The notes beneath the pieces were generated by a model. That model was not told the origin of the DNA. It did not search any database and saw nothing but the letters and a program-made list of their open reading frames with translations. 64,000 nt of DNA. Source: an uncultured Mailhella sp. Its GTDB lineage: Bacteria > Desulfobacterota > Desulfovibrionia > Desulfovibrionales > Desulfovibrionaceae. Location: contig NZ_CALUYL010000008.1 of assembly GCF_944324995.1 (NCBI RefSeq), positions 1 through 64,000 of the forward strand. The letters run 5' to 3'. Position numbers and translations under genes: made by a program. This document shows, in pieces, positions 43,501 to 52,353 of the stretch; within the stretch, counting starts at the first letter, position 1, and every line of letters begins with the position of its first letter.

Positions 43501-46500
43501 TGAACGTGTCAGCAGATACGCAGAAACCGAGCGTCACGATTCCGACTGTCGGCAGTGACGCCACGACGGTGTATGAATCCTCTCTGGACGAGAGTGCGGA
43601 TCAGCCTGCGGGCAGTGACTCCGGATCGTCCAATGACAGGACTTCCGGTGAGATCAAGCTGGCTCTGAACGGCGAGAGCGGAACGCTGACCATCGGCGGC
43701 AAGACTATCGAGCTGGATGCCACTGGCACTGCGACCAACCTTACGGAATCCAACAACACCATTACGACCGATCACGGCACGCTGACGATCACGTCCATAG
43801 CAAACGGTACGGTGAAATACGAGTATCAGCTGGACGGAGCGCAGGAGCATGCCGCCGTGCAGGGAGCCAATGAGCTGAAGGATGAAATCGCCATCAGCGT
43901 GACGGACCAGACGGGTGACACAGCAGACGGCACTCTGACCATCACCATCGTGGACGACATCCCCACCATCTCCAATTCCGACATGGTCACGTCGGTTTTC
44001 CCCGGCGATTCGGGGGATAATCTGGCCGATGGTACGAAGTTCTCGTTTACGACGGGAGACAGAGAGAAAGATCAGCTGTTGGCAGGTCAGACAATTTCGC
44101 AGGGAACCGAGCTTGACGGCTGGGACGGCGTGAAGATGTATGCCGGAAAGGTGACCTACACCACAGATGACAAAGGGAATACTGTAATCAAGGAAAATGG
44201 CCTTGATATCGATGCTCGTTATGAATTGCAGTACAGCACTTATCCAAACAGCAACGAGAAGCCCGCATCGGACTGGGGCCTCATGGTCAGCAGCCCGGAT
44301 GATGCTCAAGCATGGGAAATCAATGTTTCCAAGGATGGTAAAACCAGTGAAGCCGTGGTGTTCGATCTTGGCGGTAAGCTGGCCTACGGCGTGACCATCG
44401 ACTTCGGGGCATTCTATCTTGGCGGTGAAGACGCCCAATATGACCATGTCTCTGAAGAAGCGCTGGTCACCTTCTACCGTGACGGCCAGATCGTAGGCAG
44501 CACGTTGGTGTACGGACAGTCTTCCAATGGAAAGTATACCCTTAATTCTTCGGATGTGGTGCTGGGCGGCTTCGACAAGGTTGTCATCTCCGCTGTGGAT
44601 AACAAGACCCCCGACTATCGGGATGAATTGAGTGACTTCACCATTCAGGGCATTGATTTCATCACCAAGAGCGAAGATCCCATCATCGTCAGCGACGGCA
44701 CTGTGACGGCTGAGTCTGGAGCAGACGGCTTTGCCGACGACTATGAAAACAGCTATGTCCATTTCGACCTGGAAGGCATGGTGGGCGGCAAGTTGAATGA
44801 AGACGGTACCGGCACTATCACGGTTCTGGTAGATGGGAATCCACAGACGGTAAAGCTGGAACTTAACGAAGGCTCTTCCGGTGAATCCATTCTCATCGGC
44901 ACGATGTCAGACGGCAAACAGCTCTTCACCGCCACGCTGGACAAGGACGGCCACTGGACCATGGAACAGTATCAGCAGTTCCGGGTTCCCGGTGAAGATG
45001 GGCAGGAGTCCAATACGTTCGAGCTCATCTTCAAGACGGAAGATGCCGACGGCGACATTGCTTCGACAACCGTCGACGTGCCTCTGGAGATTGTCGAGCA
45101 ACAGGTGAACAGTGACAATGCCGTCATCGGCAACGGCAACGATACCATTGTCATTATGGACAGTGAAGGCGTGGCCGGAACCGTGGCCGCAGGCGACACC
45201 GGCGGCATGGTGGAAGGCCAGCAGGTTGAAGCCAACTACAACGTCTGCTTCATTTTGGATAAATCCAAGAGTATGAATGAGAATATAGGAAATTTCGGCA
45301 GTCCTACGAGAGCAGAGGCTGCCAGAGACAGTATTTTGAATTTTATTGGAGGTATTGCAGATACTGATTTTACCGGAAGTGTGACTATCTCGATTATTCC
45401 TTTTGCGGAGAGGGCTGGTGACTCTATTGAGATATCCATTACTAAAAATGCAGAAGGCGTTACTTATAGATATAATGGATGGTCCTATACCAGTTTTGAA
45501 GAAGGATGGAATAGCCTGCACGATCAACTGGCGAATGCCATGGATGGCGCTTCCGTCGGTAGCAACATCGTTACCGATTATGAACCTGCTTTTGAGGCAG
45601 CAGCAGACTGGTATGATTCCCTTGCTTCTAGTGTTGAAAACGCCACGAAGAATATCACCTACTTCCTGACAGATGGTCGTCCTGCGGGAGAAGGAACGGA
45701 TAATGCTTATAAGGACGATTATGAAAGAGCATGGGAGGCGTATAATAAGTTGCTGAATTCGCTTGGCGACAGCAATAATGATATCCACGCCATTGGTTTT
45801 GGCAGCGATTTGTCAGAAACGGACATGGAAAATCTTGCCATGTTTGACAATACTCCCAAAGCTGAGGGTGATGCCAGTGTTGCCAGCGGAGGCTTTGCAG
45901 CAGCCGACGGCGTGTATGCTCCTGAAAGTGGACAGACTACATACGAGAAGGTAGACGCTGCCAATATTGATACTCAGAAAAGTTATTATGTGCAGGATAA
46001 TGGCGCATGGCATTTGGTTACATATGAAAACGTCGGTCAGTGGTGGTCGCACTGGGAGTGGGGGTATACGAACAATTACGGACAGTGGCAAGAAACTCCA
46101 TTTAGCGGAAATGATAGATATGATTTTTACGAGGTAGCCATAAATAGTACTATTTCCGGCGGTACCAGCCAGCAGGTGACGGATTCCGACAGCCTGACCG
46201 CTGCCTTTGAAAACGGCTTCAAGCCCGGTGATCTGGTGGATGCCGGAAGCGATACCATTACGGCGGAAAGCTCCACCTCGTCCGGCATCATTTACGGCGA
46301 CGTGATGAATACCGACGCACTGCGGTATGAGCTGGCCAACTCCGGAATTGATACGGCTCTTATTGCCACGCTTCCCGACTACGGCTCCGGCTCCGCGGTC
46401 TTCCAGTGGCTGGAAAACAACGCCTCCAGCCTGACCGGTACCGAGTTTGCAGGCTGGACGCATGATGACACCGTGAAGTACATGCTGGAGCATCATGAGG

Positions 46501-47414
46501 AGCTCGGGTACGAAACTGTCATACAGACCACAGAAGAAGGGCAGACGAACTTCTTCCTGGTGGATCTTGACGGCAACGTGCTGAATATGAACGGTACGGC
46601 TGCGAACGTTGCGGCAGACAGTCTCACTGGACGCGGCGGCGGTGACGACACCATCATCGGTTCCGAGGCCGGAGACATCATGTTCGGTCAGGAAGGCAAT
46701 GACCTGATGTTCGGAGATGGTCATTCCGGTAGTGGTGCGGATCAGACTTCTGTGCATGACACCGTCACCAAGGCGCTTGGTCTCGATGAGGGTGCCGGTG
46801 CGGAGCTGATTGCGGATACCATTGAGGGTTTGAACACGGGTGAGCTCAGTGACTTCATCAGCAAGGTAGAAGGCACAGACTCTGACGGCAGTGATCACCT
46901 GTTCGGAGGTTCCGGAGATGACGTCATCTTCGGCATGGGCGGTGATGATTATATAGTCGGCGGGGCAGGTGAAGACATAGTCTTCGCCGGATCGGGCAAC
47001 GATATCATAGTCTATGACGGCAACGACTACCTCATCGACGGCGGCAGCGGACTGGATGTCATGCTCGGCGATTCGGGCACGCCTTCTCTGAATGACCTTC
47101 TTGGTCAGACACAAAAGGAGGACGGTAAGCCTCTTGTGAACGATGTGGAAGTGCTGATCAGGGGAGACAACCTCAGTCTGACCAGCATGGAAGATTTGAG
47201 CAAGCTCGGCATTACCATTACGCACGAGGAAAACGGCAGCGACAGGATAGAACTCGGCGAAGACTGGAAGCCTACCACTACTGGTACTGAGAACGGCATT
47301 GTCTCCTATACAAACGGCGGTCTCACAGTGGAAATTGACACCAGTGTCATGACCCAGCCGAGCGATGCCGAGGTTCAGCAGGCCGTCTTCATTCTCAACA
47401 ATACCCAGGGCTAA
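40563..47414 (+). CDS. Giant RTX adhesin, type I secreted, with retention module, T1SS-143/VCBS repeats and vWA domain
   Basis: A 2,283-residue surface protein. Residues 1-140 form a BapA/LapA-like N-terminal retention region. It contains P93-A94-A95-G96, which fits the di-alanine site cut by LapG proteases in Lap-type adhesins. From ~180 to ~1130 are Ig-like VCBS/T1SS-143 repeats ending in DxDGxxS... and ITDD/IVDD strings, including two identical 270-residue copies (589-858 and 863-1132). A von Willebrand A domain starts near 1557 with a MIDAS motif D1566-K-S1568-K-S1570. Nonapeptide RTX calcium repeats (GGSGDDVIFG, GGAGEDIVF) lie near 2023-2170, followed by a C-terminal secretion signal region. 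It is exported by an ABC/HlyD/TolC system; only a TolC-like partner (47888) is here. It probably mediates biofilm or surface attachment. Confidence 0.92.
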   Translation: MADIRLAKPAAGTSSNIVCAPEARFIFDFPTDEATLSREGDNLVITFEDGSTLQLVNFYTAYSSQNMPTFEVQGAEISGEDFFTAMNEPDLMPAAGPGRAAGAQSNGNRFHDYVTSDLLDGLDRLGGLDIGWPGEGVNPDTDGAATGDGDINYEVTLTPGDSGDLDDDIPVIDNPDNPHDGNADPSAGRSVLSVNEAGLRGASSVTASGHMLVDAPDGVASIVIGGLVVFDGSALTGQVVPTDEGYLEVTGFNAASGRLDYTYHLTQATQEHGGEGADKIAHDLAVTVTDRDGSTDTGVVTVVITDDVPEAYDDSVTLTEAAAQTGGSGDSVLENDVFGADAPANKTVTSIEGGTLGQPVQGKFGTLMLNADGTYTYKLGEKVNVPNGESWEENFTYTITDADGDTSEATLTITIKGDENEPEVTPAENEAKIVVDEGALPDGSGQHTAHDFFGTGSFTVNLNGEDGTVTLKYGTGKNAPTITVSLINGEDFETNWLSDNTTLTVNGVEVEVTGATQDDKTGKWTVNYTYELTGNQTHTTDKGATGGAGNTGADDSLNGTIGITVTDATGDTSTGSLTVTVHDDGPVVEADTISFGEREAQGGASDENLPNVLANDQFGADDTVSTHMVAGVSAGVQTGELASGTGTAVEGEYGYLTLKADGTYTYTLKTNPETGKPIDITSDVQDVFSYTIKDSDGDWSTTTITVNVSADTQKPSVTIPTVGSDATTVYESSLDESADQPAGSDSGSSNDRTSGEIKLALNGESGTLTIGGKTIELDATGTATNLTESNNTITTDHGTLTITSIANGTVKYEYQLDGAQEHAAVQGANELKDEIAISVTDQTGDTADGTLTITIVDDVATAKADTISFGEREAQGGASDENLPNVLANDQFGADDTVSTHMVAGVSAGVQTGELASGTGTAVEGEYGYLTLKADGTYTYTLKTNPETGKPIDITSDVQDVFSYTIKDSDGDWSTTTITVNVSADTQKPSVTIPTVGSDATTVYESSLDESADQPAGSDSGSSNDRTSGEIKLALNGESGTLTIGGKTIELDATGTATNLTESNNTITTDHGTLTITSIANGTVKYEYQLDGAQEHAAVQGANELKDEIAISVTDQTGDTADGTLTITIVDDIPTISNSDMVTSVFPGDSGDNLADGTKFSFTTGDREKDQLLAGQTISQGTELDGWDGVKMYAGKVTYTTDDKGNTVIKENGLDIDARYELQYSTYPNSNEKPASDWGLMVSSPDDAQAWEINVSKDGKTSEAVVFDLGGKLAYGVTIDFGAFYLGGEDAQYDHVSEEALVTFYRDGQIVGSTLVYGQSSNGKYTLNSSDVVLGGFDKVVISAVDNKTPDYRDELSDFTIQGIDFITKSEDPIIVSDGTVTAESGADGFADDYENSYVHFDLEGMVGGKLNEDGTGTITVLVDGNPQTVKLELNEGSSGESILIGTMSDGKQLFTATLDKDGHWTMEQYQQFRVPGEDGQESNTFELIFKTEDADGDIASTTVDVPLEIVEQQVNSDNAVIGNGNDTIVIMDSEGVAGTVAAGDTGGMVEGQQVEANYNVCFILDKSKSMNENIGNFGSPTRAEAARDSILNFIGGIADTDFTGSVTISIIPFAERAGDSIEISITKNAEGVTYRYNGWSYTSFEEGWNSLHDQLANAMDGASVGSNIVTDYEPAFEAAADWYDSLASSVENATKNITYFLTDGRPAGEGTDNAYKDDYERAWEAYNKLLNSLGDSNNDIHAIGFGSDLSETDMENLAMFDNTPKAEGDASVASGGFAAADGVYAPESGQTTYEKVDAANIDTQKSYYVQDNGAWHLVTYENVGQWWSHWEWGYTNNYGQWQETPFSGNDRYDFYEVAINSTISGGTSQQVTDSDSLTAAFENGFKPGDLVDAGSDTITAESSTSSGIIYGDVMNTDALRYELANSGIDTALIATLPDYGSGSAVFQWLENNASSLTGTEFAGWTHDDTVKYMLEHHEELGYETVIQTTEEGQTNFFLVDLDGNVLNMNGTAANVAADSLTGRGGGDDTIIGSEAGDIMFGQEGNDLMFGDGHSGSGADQTSVHDTVTKALGLDEGAGAELIADTIEGLNTGELSDFISKVEGTDSDGSDHLFGGSGDDVIFGMGGDDYIVGGAGEDIVFAGSGNDIIVYDGNDYLIDGGSGLDVMLGDSGTPSLNDLLGQTQKEDGKPLVNDVEVLIRGDNLSLTSMEDLSKLGITITHEENGSDRIELGEDWKPTTTGTENGIVSYTNGGLTVEIDTSVMTQPSDAEVQQAVFILNNTQG
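42328..43136 (+). repeat. 809-bp tandem repeat, copy 1 (inside adhesin)
   Basis: Appears identical base for base to 43150-43958 on reading both through, at a period of 822 bases. The copies are separated by 13 bases (43137-43149). Each copy encodes two VCBS-like subdomains. The absence of synonymous differences points to very recent duplication or gene conversion. Confidence 0.95.
43150..43958 (+). repeat. 809-bp tandem repeat, copy 2 (inside adhesin)
   Basis: The second exact copy of the unit at 42328-43136. It keeps the reading frame (822 = 3 x 274). Copy number could differ between cells or be miscounted by short-read assembly. Confidence 0.95.
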
Positions 47415-47425
47415 CCTTTGACCAG

Positions 47426-47466
47426 CAGGGCTGTCGGTAACGCTTTCGGCTGAACCGATGGCCCTG
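47426..47466 (+). terminator. Terminator after the adhesin gene
   Basis: A 13-bp stem with two G-U pairs (CAGGGCTGTCGGT / ACCGATGGCCCTG) is followed by TTTTCATCTCTTTTT, starting 12 bases after the stop codon. Confidence 0.88.
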
Positions 47467-47556
47467 TTTTCATCTCTTTTTCCCGCCACGAGCGGTTGGC
47501 CTTTAAAAAAGAAAATGCGATGCAGCGGCACAGCGCCATCCGGCCAAAATTGAGTG

Positions 47557-47640
47557 GGAAAACAGCGTTTTTCCGCAAAACGACAGGCCGTATGGTTTGA
47601 AACGCAAAGGGGTTCAACCTGAACATGCTCGTGGACGGAA
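47557..47640 (+). repeat. Dispersed intergenic repeat, copy A
   Basis: About 80 bases that align with 49405-49482. Shared words in the same order are AAACAGCGTTTTT, CGACAG-CCGTA-GGTTTGAAACG, TTCAA-CTGAA-ATGCTC and GGA. It lies between the adhesin and tolC genes. The GGTTTGAA/TTCAACC dyad can form a hairpin. The rest of 47467-47887 holds no gene. Confidence 0.65.
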
Positions 47641-47887
47641 AACAGGTGGGGCAAAAGGCGGGAGCAATTTTCGCGTAAAGGAGCTGTGCTGTTGCAATTT
47701 GTTTTATGAGGTGCTTAAAATGCATGGCTTTCACTGCAAAAAAGAACGTAATTATTGTATATAAAAGTATATTATGATAAAAATGTGACGATAAAAACGA
47801 GCTTGATGAAGATATGCAAAATGTAATACCATACCTATGTGTCCGCCTGTATTTTTGTGTCTCATGGAAAGTGTTTTTGGAGGAATT

Positions 47888-49255
47888 ATGAAGAAATTTT
47901 CTCAGGTTATCGTGTCGGGATGCATGGGAGTCATGCTGTGCGCTTCCTCCGTGTATGCGTCCGGGGGCGAGGACATTTCTCTCAAAGAATCCGTCGAATC
48001 CATGCTGAGGGTGAACAACTCTCTCAAGGCCGTACAGGAAAACCGTTCTGCCGTGGGGTATGAGGTGGATCGCGCCAAAGCCGGTTACGGGCCCAGGGTG
48101 GATCTTACGGCCAGAGGCGGATTCGGCAGACTTTCCGACAGCACTACCAGATCGTACAATTACGATGAAGCGGCTCCGTATTCCTCCGCCTCTCTGCTTG
48201 TGACGCAGCCTTTGTGGAACGGCTGGCTGACCCGCGGTCGTGTTCGTGAAGCGGAAGCCACCTACCGCTCCATGGATCACCGCGTGCTCGACAACGCGAA
48301 CTCTCTTGCTCTCGATGCCATCATCGCCCATGTGGACGTGCTGCGGCGGATGCAGATTTTTCAGCTTGCTCAGGAGAACGTGAAGCGGCATGAGGAAATA
48401 CTTGCGCAGGCCCGTGCCCGTGCCGTGGAAGGTGTGGACACCATTGCCGACGTCTCTCAGGCGCAGAGCCGTCTTGCCCGTGCACAGTCCACGCTCATAG
48501 AAGCCCGCGCATCTCTTCGCAACGGCGAAGAAACCTATACCCGTCTGACGCATCATGCGGCCATGGATCTCGCCCCCGTGACCATGCCCGACAGCATGTT
48601 CGCCTCTGCCGAAGAAGTGTTTGATGCCGCACAGAAGGGTAATCCCAAGGTGTCCGCCTACCTTGAAGACGTCAAGGCTGCCAGAGCGGTGAAGGAACAG
48701 GCGAGAGCCGCCTACAGCCCCACGCTTGATCTTGAGGCCGGACCGTCCTACTCCGACCGCGACGGCAAGAGCCAGCTGTGGACTGCTGAATTCGGCGTGG
48801 CCGCCGTCGTCCGCTGGAATATTTTTAACAGCGGTGCCGATGCTGCGGAAAACAAGGCCGCTGCCGCCCGTATTCGTCAGAGCCGCAGGGTTCTTTACGA
48901 CTACATGGACGAGCTCAAGCTCGACGTGCAGGAAAGCTGGACGGAATTTCTTTCCGCGCAGAAGCAGCTCGAATTTTACCGCGAAGCCATCGAATACAAC
49001 AAGACGACCCGTTCCGCCTATGAAGAACAGTTCATCATGGGACAGCGCAGCCTGCTCGACGTGCTCGATGCGGAAAACGAACTGTTCAACTCCTCCACGC
49101 AGGCGGCCACAGCCCTCGGCAATACGCTTATTGCGGCCTATCGCATGAAGGCGCTGGCCGGGCAGCTCCTTCCCTGCCTGGATATCAGTACGGAAATGCT
49201 GAAGACAACTCCTGCCGATCATGAGCCGATAGATCAGATTACCATGCCTGAATAA
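47888..49255 (+). CDS. TolC-family outer-membrane channel for type I secretion
   Basis: A 455-residue outer-membrane efflux protein with a Sec signal peptide (ending around VYASG, residue 23). Two internally related TolC halves are rich in long coiled helices, for example QENVKRHEEILAQARARAVEGVDTIADVSQAQSRLARAQ and the equivalent EFYREAIEYNKTTRSAYEEQF. The start at 47888 is chosen by a GGAGG 6 bases upstream. It is encoded after the adhesin and is its likely exit duct. The ABC and membrane-fusion subunits are not in the window. Confidence 0.92.
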   Translation: MKKFSQVIVSGCMGVMLCASSVYASGGEDISLKESVESMLRVNNSLKAVQENRSAVGYEVDRAKAGYGPRVDLTARGGFGRLSDSTTRSYNYDEAAPYSSASLLVTQPLWNGWLTRGRVREAEATYRSMDHRVLDNANSLALDAIIAHVDVLRRMQIFQLAQENVKRHEEILAQARARAVEGVDTIADVSQAQSRLARAQSTLIEARASLRNGEETYTRLTHHAAMDLAPVTMPDSMFASAEEVFDAAQKGNPKVSAYLEDVKAARAVKEQARAAYSPTLDLEAGPSYSDRDGKSQLWTAEFGVAAVVRWNIFNSGADAAENKAAAARIRQSRRVLYDYMDELKLDVQESWTEFLSAQKQLEFYREAIEYNKTTRSAYEEQFIMGQRSLLDVLDAENELFNSSTQAATALGNTLIAAYRMKALAGQLLPCLDISTEMLKTTPADHEPIDQITMPE

Positions 49256-49264
49256 TCACGGCAC

Positions 49265-49291
49265 GGGGCGGAAGGAAAACTCTTCCGCCCC
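49265..49291 (+). terminator. Terminator after tolC
   Basis: A 10-bp stem (GGGGCGGAAG / CTTCCGCCCC) with a 7-base loop, then TTTT. Confidence 0.88.
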
Positions 49292-49404
49292 TTTTCGTTT
49301 TTATATACGATAGGTTACTATTGAGAATGGATGCGGCATGACAGACAGGGGTACGGCGGCGCAGAGCGTTTGCCGCTGCAACAGGCGAAACGCGATGTTG
49401 CGGC

Positions 49405-49482
49405 TAAACAGCGTTTTTTCTGTGAAGCGACAGTCCGTACGGTTTGAAACGTGGGGCGTTTCAAACTGAAAATGCTCCAGGA
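49405..49482 (+). repeat. Dispersed intergenic repeat, copy B
   Basis: The counterpart of 47557-47640, ending just before the glycosyltransferase start. GTTTGAAAC (49442-49450) and GTTTCAAAC (49458-49466) form a perfect 9-bp hairpin, close to the ribosome binding site of the next gene. Two copies flanking tolC suggest a common regulatory element or a small mobile repeat. Confidence 0.65.
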
Positions 49483-49487
49483 GAGAC

Positions 49488-50648
49488 ATGAAAATTTTGT
49501 TCTGCAATGACAGCTATCCCGGAATATTCGGGACCATGCCTGCACGGCTGGCTTCCGATCCCGCAAACAGCGTGATGTTTCTTTCCTTTCATCAGCGGAG
49601 GGAGGAATCGCCTTCCGGGGTGATCCATGCCCGGCTGAATCTTGCCAGAACCCGCGAACATCTTTCCCCGAACAGGGACGCATTTGTTTTTGAGTGGGAA
49701 AAAATGTTCAGTCTGGGCAGACAGGCGTTGCAGACATTCATTCATATCCGGGATACAGGCTTCGTACCGGACATCATTTTCGTCTCGTTTTTTGACGGTC
49801 CGGCGTTGTTTCTCCGCCATGCGTTTCCTCATGCGTTTGTGGTTTCATTGTTTCGAGGCTTTCGCCGCAGCTCGGAAGCGGACGACGCGCGCTTTGAAGC
49901 CGTGATGGATATGCAGAAAATGACGGTGGTGCAAAGCGACTTGTATTTCGTGCGCTCAGAAGGGCAGAAGATGGATTTTCCGTCCTCTCTGCAGTCTCTC
50001 ATCCACATATGGCCGCCGTATGTGAATACGGAATTCTTCAGCCCTCAGCCCCGCAGGCTGTCCGCGTTCTTTTCCGACGCGTCGGATGACGGAGAGCTGG
50101 TGACGGTCCACATGAAAGTGGGGGGCGACGCCTCAAAAGCGATGATGAGGCTCGTGTTCGGATTGCTGACGCATCGTCCGCATTGTCGCGTTGCCCTGAC
50201 ATTCGGCAGCGATGCGTACAGAGACCGATGGAGGCAGGCGTATAGTGTGCTGCCGGAAGAGATAAGTCGACGCATTTTTCCTGCCGGGGGACTTGATAAT
50301 GCTGCCTATCGCACGCTTCTATGTTCCAGTACGATCCATGTTTTCCCCGAATATACCATTCCGCCGCTTCAGGAAATGCTTGAATCCATGAGTTGCGGAA
50401 CCTTGCTGATGATGCCCTCTTCTGATGCTGACGACGAGTTTTTCCATGATGGGAAAACAATGCTTGTGCTCCCGAAGGAAGGTGGACGGCAGATGGAAGC
50501 GATAAGTCGAGTGCTTGACCACAGGGAGGAGTTTGACGACATACGAAGAAATGCAAGAGAAAAGATTGTCGAACGTTGCAGTGAGCAGGTAGCCGTTACC
50601 GGGCAGATGGCTTTTGTCATGGAAGAGTACAGGAAGGTCAGAAACTGA
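49488..50648 (+). CDS. Glycosyltransferase, GT-B fold (family 4-like)
   Basis: A 386-residue cytoplasmic protein. The N-terminal half resembles a GT-B acceptor domain (MKILFCNDSYPG). The C-terminal half has a nucleotide-sugar region: FPEYTIPPLQEMLESMSCGTLLMMPSSDADDEF near residues 285-320, with the E-x7-E-like pattern. The ribosome binding site is GGAGAG. Next to the adhesin and tolC, it may glycosylate the adhesin or an envelope glycan; that is inference from position only. Confidence 0.78.
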   Translation: MKILFCNDSYPGIFGTMPARLASDPANSVMFLSFHQRREESPSGVIHARLNLARTREHLSPNRDAFVFEWEKMFSLGRQALQTFIHIRDTGFVPDIIFVSFFDGPALFLRHAFPHAFVVSLFRGFRRSSEADDARFEAVMDMQKMTVVQSDLYFVRSEGQKMDFPSSLQSLIHIWPPYVNTEFFSPQPRRLSAFFSDASDDGELVTVHMKVGGDASKAMMRLVFGLLTHRPHCRVALTFGSDAYRDRWRQAYSVLPEEISRRIFPAGGLDNAAYRTLLCSSTIHVFPEYTIPPLQEMLESMSCGTLLMMPSSDADDEFFHDGKTMLVLPKEGGRQMEAISRVLDHREEFDDIRRNAREKIVERCSEQVAVTGQMAFVMEEYRKVRN

Positions 50649-50735
50649 TGACGGTCAATCCGTCAGTCCGGAGTTGCGGCGTCGGCGTTTTGGGAGCGGC
50701 GCTTGTCCCGCCGCGGAAGGTTCGTCCGAAGAAAG

Positions 50736-50768
50736 AAGGGCGGAGCGCAACATGTGCGTTCCGCCCTT
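50736..50768. terminator. Terminator between convergent genes
   Basis: AAGGGCGGAGCGCA pairs with TGCGTTCCGCCCTT (one G-U pair), with a 5-base loop and then TT. It separates the glycosyltransferase and carboxylesterase genes. Confidence 0.82.
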
Positions 50769-50817
50769 TTCTATGGCGTTTTTAGGCGCGCAGGGAGGCC
50801 CGGCGCGAGGAATCGAA

Positions 50818-52353
50818 TTACTTCAGCGGCATGTTCTCGCGTTCCGTCTTCCACGGATCGGAGACTTCTTTGCTTTCCACGTCGAAGCGCATGGTCATGC
50901 GGCGGTCGAGATCGAAAGGCGTCCAGCCGGGGTTTCCCGTGGAGGCAAAGCTCACCCAGGCGCGATGCATGGCGTTTGCCAGCGCATCCGGAGGATTGTC
51001 GCCGAGGGTGTTTTTCACGCGCTGCGAGTCCTTGTGCAGCGTCTTGAAGACGAAGGGCAGATCCACGCTGTGGGCCGCGCCGAGTCTGCCGTTGTAGCAG
51101 GGGCTCCTCCAGGCGAAGGAATAGGCCCAGGCCTTGCCGCCTGCCTTCTTCTGGCTTTCCAGTACCTTGTTGGCGGGCATCCTGAAGATGAGGTCGGACT
51201 GGAGGGCCGTGAACAGATCGCCGGTGGTGTCGCCGCGACCGGCCTTGCGGTAGCGTTCCACGATGTCGGCGGGAAATCCCGTCGTGTACACGAAGTTCTT
51301 GAGCGCGTCTTCGCCTATCTTGTCGATGGCTCCGCTCGGCACGGTGTAGTAGCGCCATTCCTGTTCGGCGGAGCCGACCATGACGTCCAGATCCCTGGCG
51401 GCGCCGTCGGCAATGGCGTCCACGGGGCGCTTCATGAGAATGTCGCCGTCAACGTAGGGCTTGAACACGGAAACGTTGCCCTGCAGCATGCGGCCCCATT
51501 CGGGATCCTTGGCCTTGGCGGAAGCGAACGCGGAGAAGGTGAGCAGCTTTTCCGGCGAAAGAGCGGCCACGGCTTCGCGGCTGTCTTCAATGCCGTAGAA
51601 GGCCAGCAGATCGGCGGAGGCCACGGAAGCCTGTTCGCTGGTGTACTGCGCAATGGCCGAGGGGCTCTGCAGAATGGCGCGGCGGAAAAGGCCCTTCGAC
51701 TTGCCGGAAGAAATGAGGGAGGTGATGTGCGTGGCTCCCGCGGACTGACCGAACACCGTGACCTTGTCGGGATCGCCGCCGAAGGCGGCAATGTTGTCCT
51801 GCACCCAGCGCAGAGCGAACATCATGTCGCGCAGGGCGAGGTTGGAGGGCACTCCCTTGATTTTGAGAAAGCCGTCCACGTTCACGCGGTAGTTGATGGT
51901 GACGAGCACCACGCCGTCCTGCGCAAAGGCGGTGCCGTCGTAGCGCACGTCGTTGTTGTCGCAGCGGGTGCTGCCGCCGCCGGGAATATAGACCATGACG
52001 GGGCACTTCGTCTTGCCGGGAGCGGGGGTCCAGATGTTCAGGCGCAGGCAGTCGCCGCCGCCCAGAATTTTGCCCTTGCCGCCGGGCTGGAGCGGAATGT
52101 CGCCGGGATTGACGGCATCGACGACGCCGTTCCAGGCCGGAACGAATTCAGGCAGGGCCAGACGGTATTTTCCTTCATAGGGGGGCATGCCGCAGGGCAC
52201 GCCTCTGAACACATGCACGCCGTCCATGACAAGACCGCGCACGCTGCCTTTGGCCGTTTTGACCACGGGGCCTTCGGTGGCAAAGGCATGGAAGGGCACG
52301 GCGCCCGCAAGAAGTGCGGCCGCGCTTCCATATAAAAACTGACGTCTGTTCAT
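50818..52353 (-). CDS. Exported type B carboxylesterase
   Basis: A 511-residue alpha/beta hydrolase of the carboxylesterase B/lipase group. The N-terminus has an RR-containing signal peptide (NRRQFLYG plus Ala-rich core to about residue 26), suggesting Tat export. The oxyanion GGG is at 125-127 and the nucleophile is Ser204 in GQSAGA. An acidic residue follows around AEQEW, and the catalytic His is in AAHSVDLPF near 425. It probably releases acids or alcohols from esters in the periplasm. It appears monocistronic. Confidence 0.88.
   Translation of the reverse strand: MNRRQFLYGSAAALLAGAVPFHAFATEGPVVKTAKGSVRGLVMDGVHVFRGVPCGMPPYEGKYRLALPEFVPAWNGVVDAVNPGDIPLQPGGKGKILGGGDCLRLNIWTPAPGKTKCPVMVYIPGGGSTRCDNNDVRYDGTAFAQDGVVLVTINYRVNVDGFLKIKGVPSNLALRDMMFALRWVQDNIAAFGGDPDKVTVFGQSAGATHITSLISSGKSKGLFRRAILQSPSAIAQYTSEQASVASADLLAFYGIEDSREAVAALSPEKLLTFSAFASAKAKDPEWGRMLQGNVSVFKPYVDGDILMKRPVDAIADGAARDLDVMVGSAEQEWRYYTVPSGAIDKIGEDALKNFVYTTGFPADIVERYRKAGRGDTTGDLFTALQSDLIFRMPANKVLESQKKAGGKAWAYSFAWRSPCYNGRLGAAHSVDLPFVFKTLHKDSQRVKNTLGDNPPDALANAMHRAWVSFASTGNPGWTPFDLDRRMTMRFDVESKEVSDPWKTERENMPLK

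Noticed and set aside
42328..43958. CRISPR array or transposon-type repeat
   Set aside because: Only two long in-frame copies inside one coding sequence with a 13-base gap; this is domain duplication.
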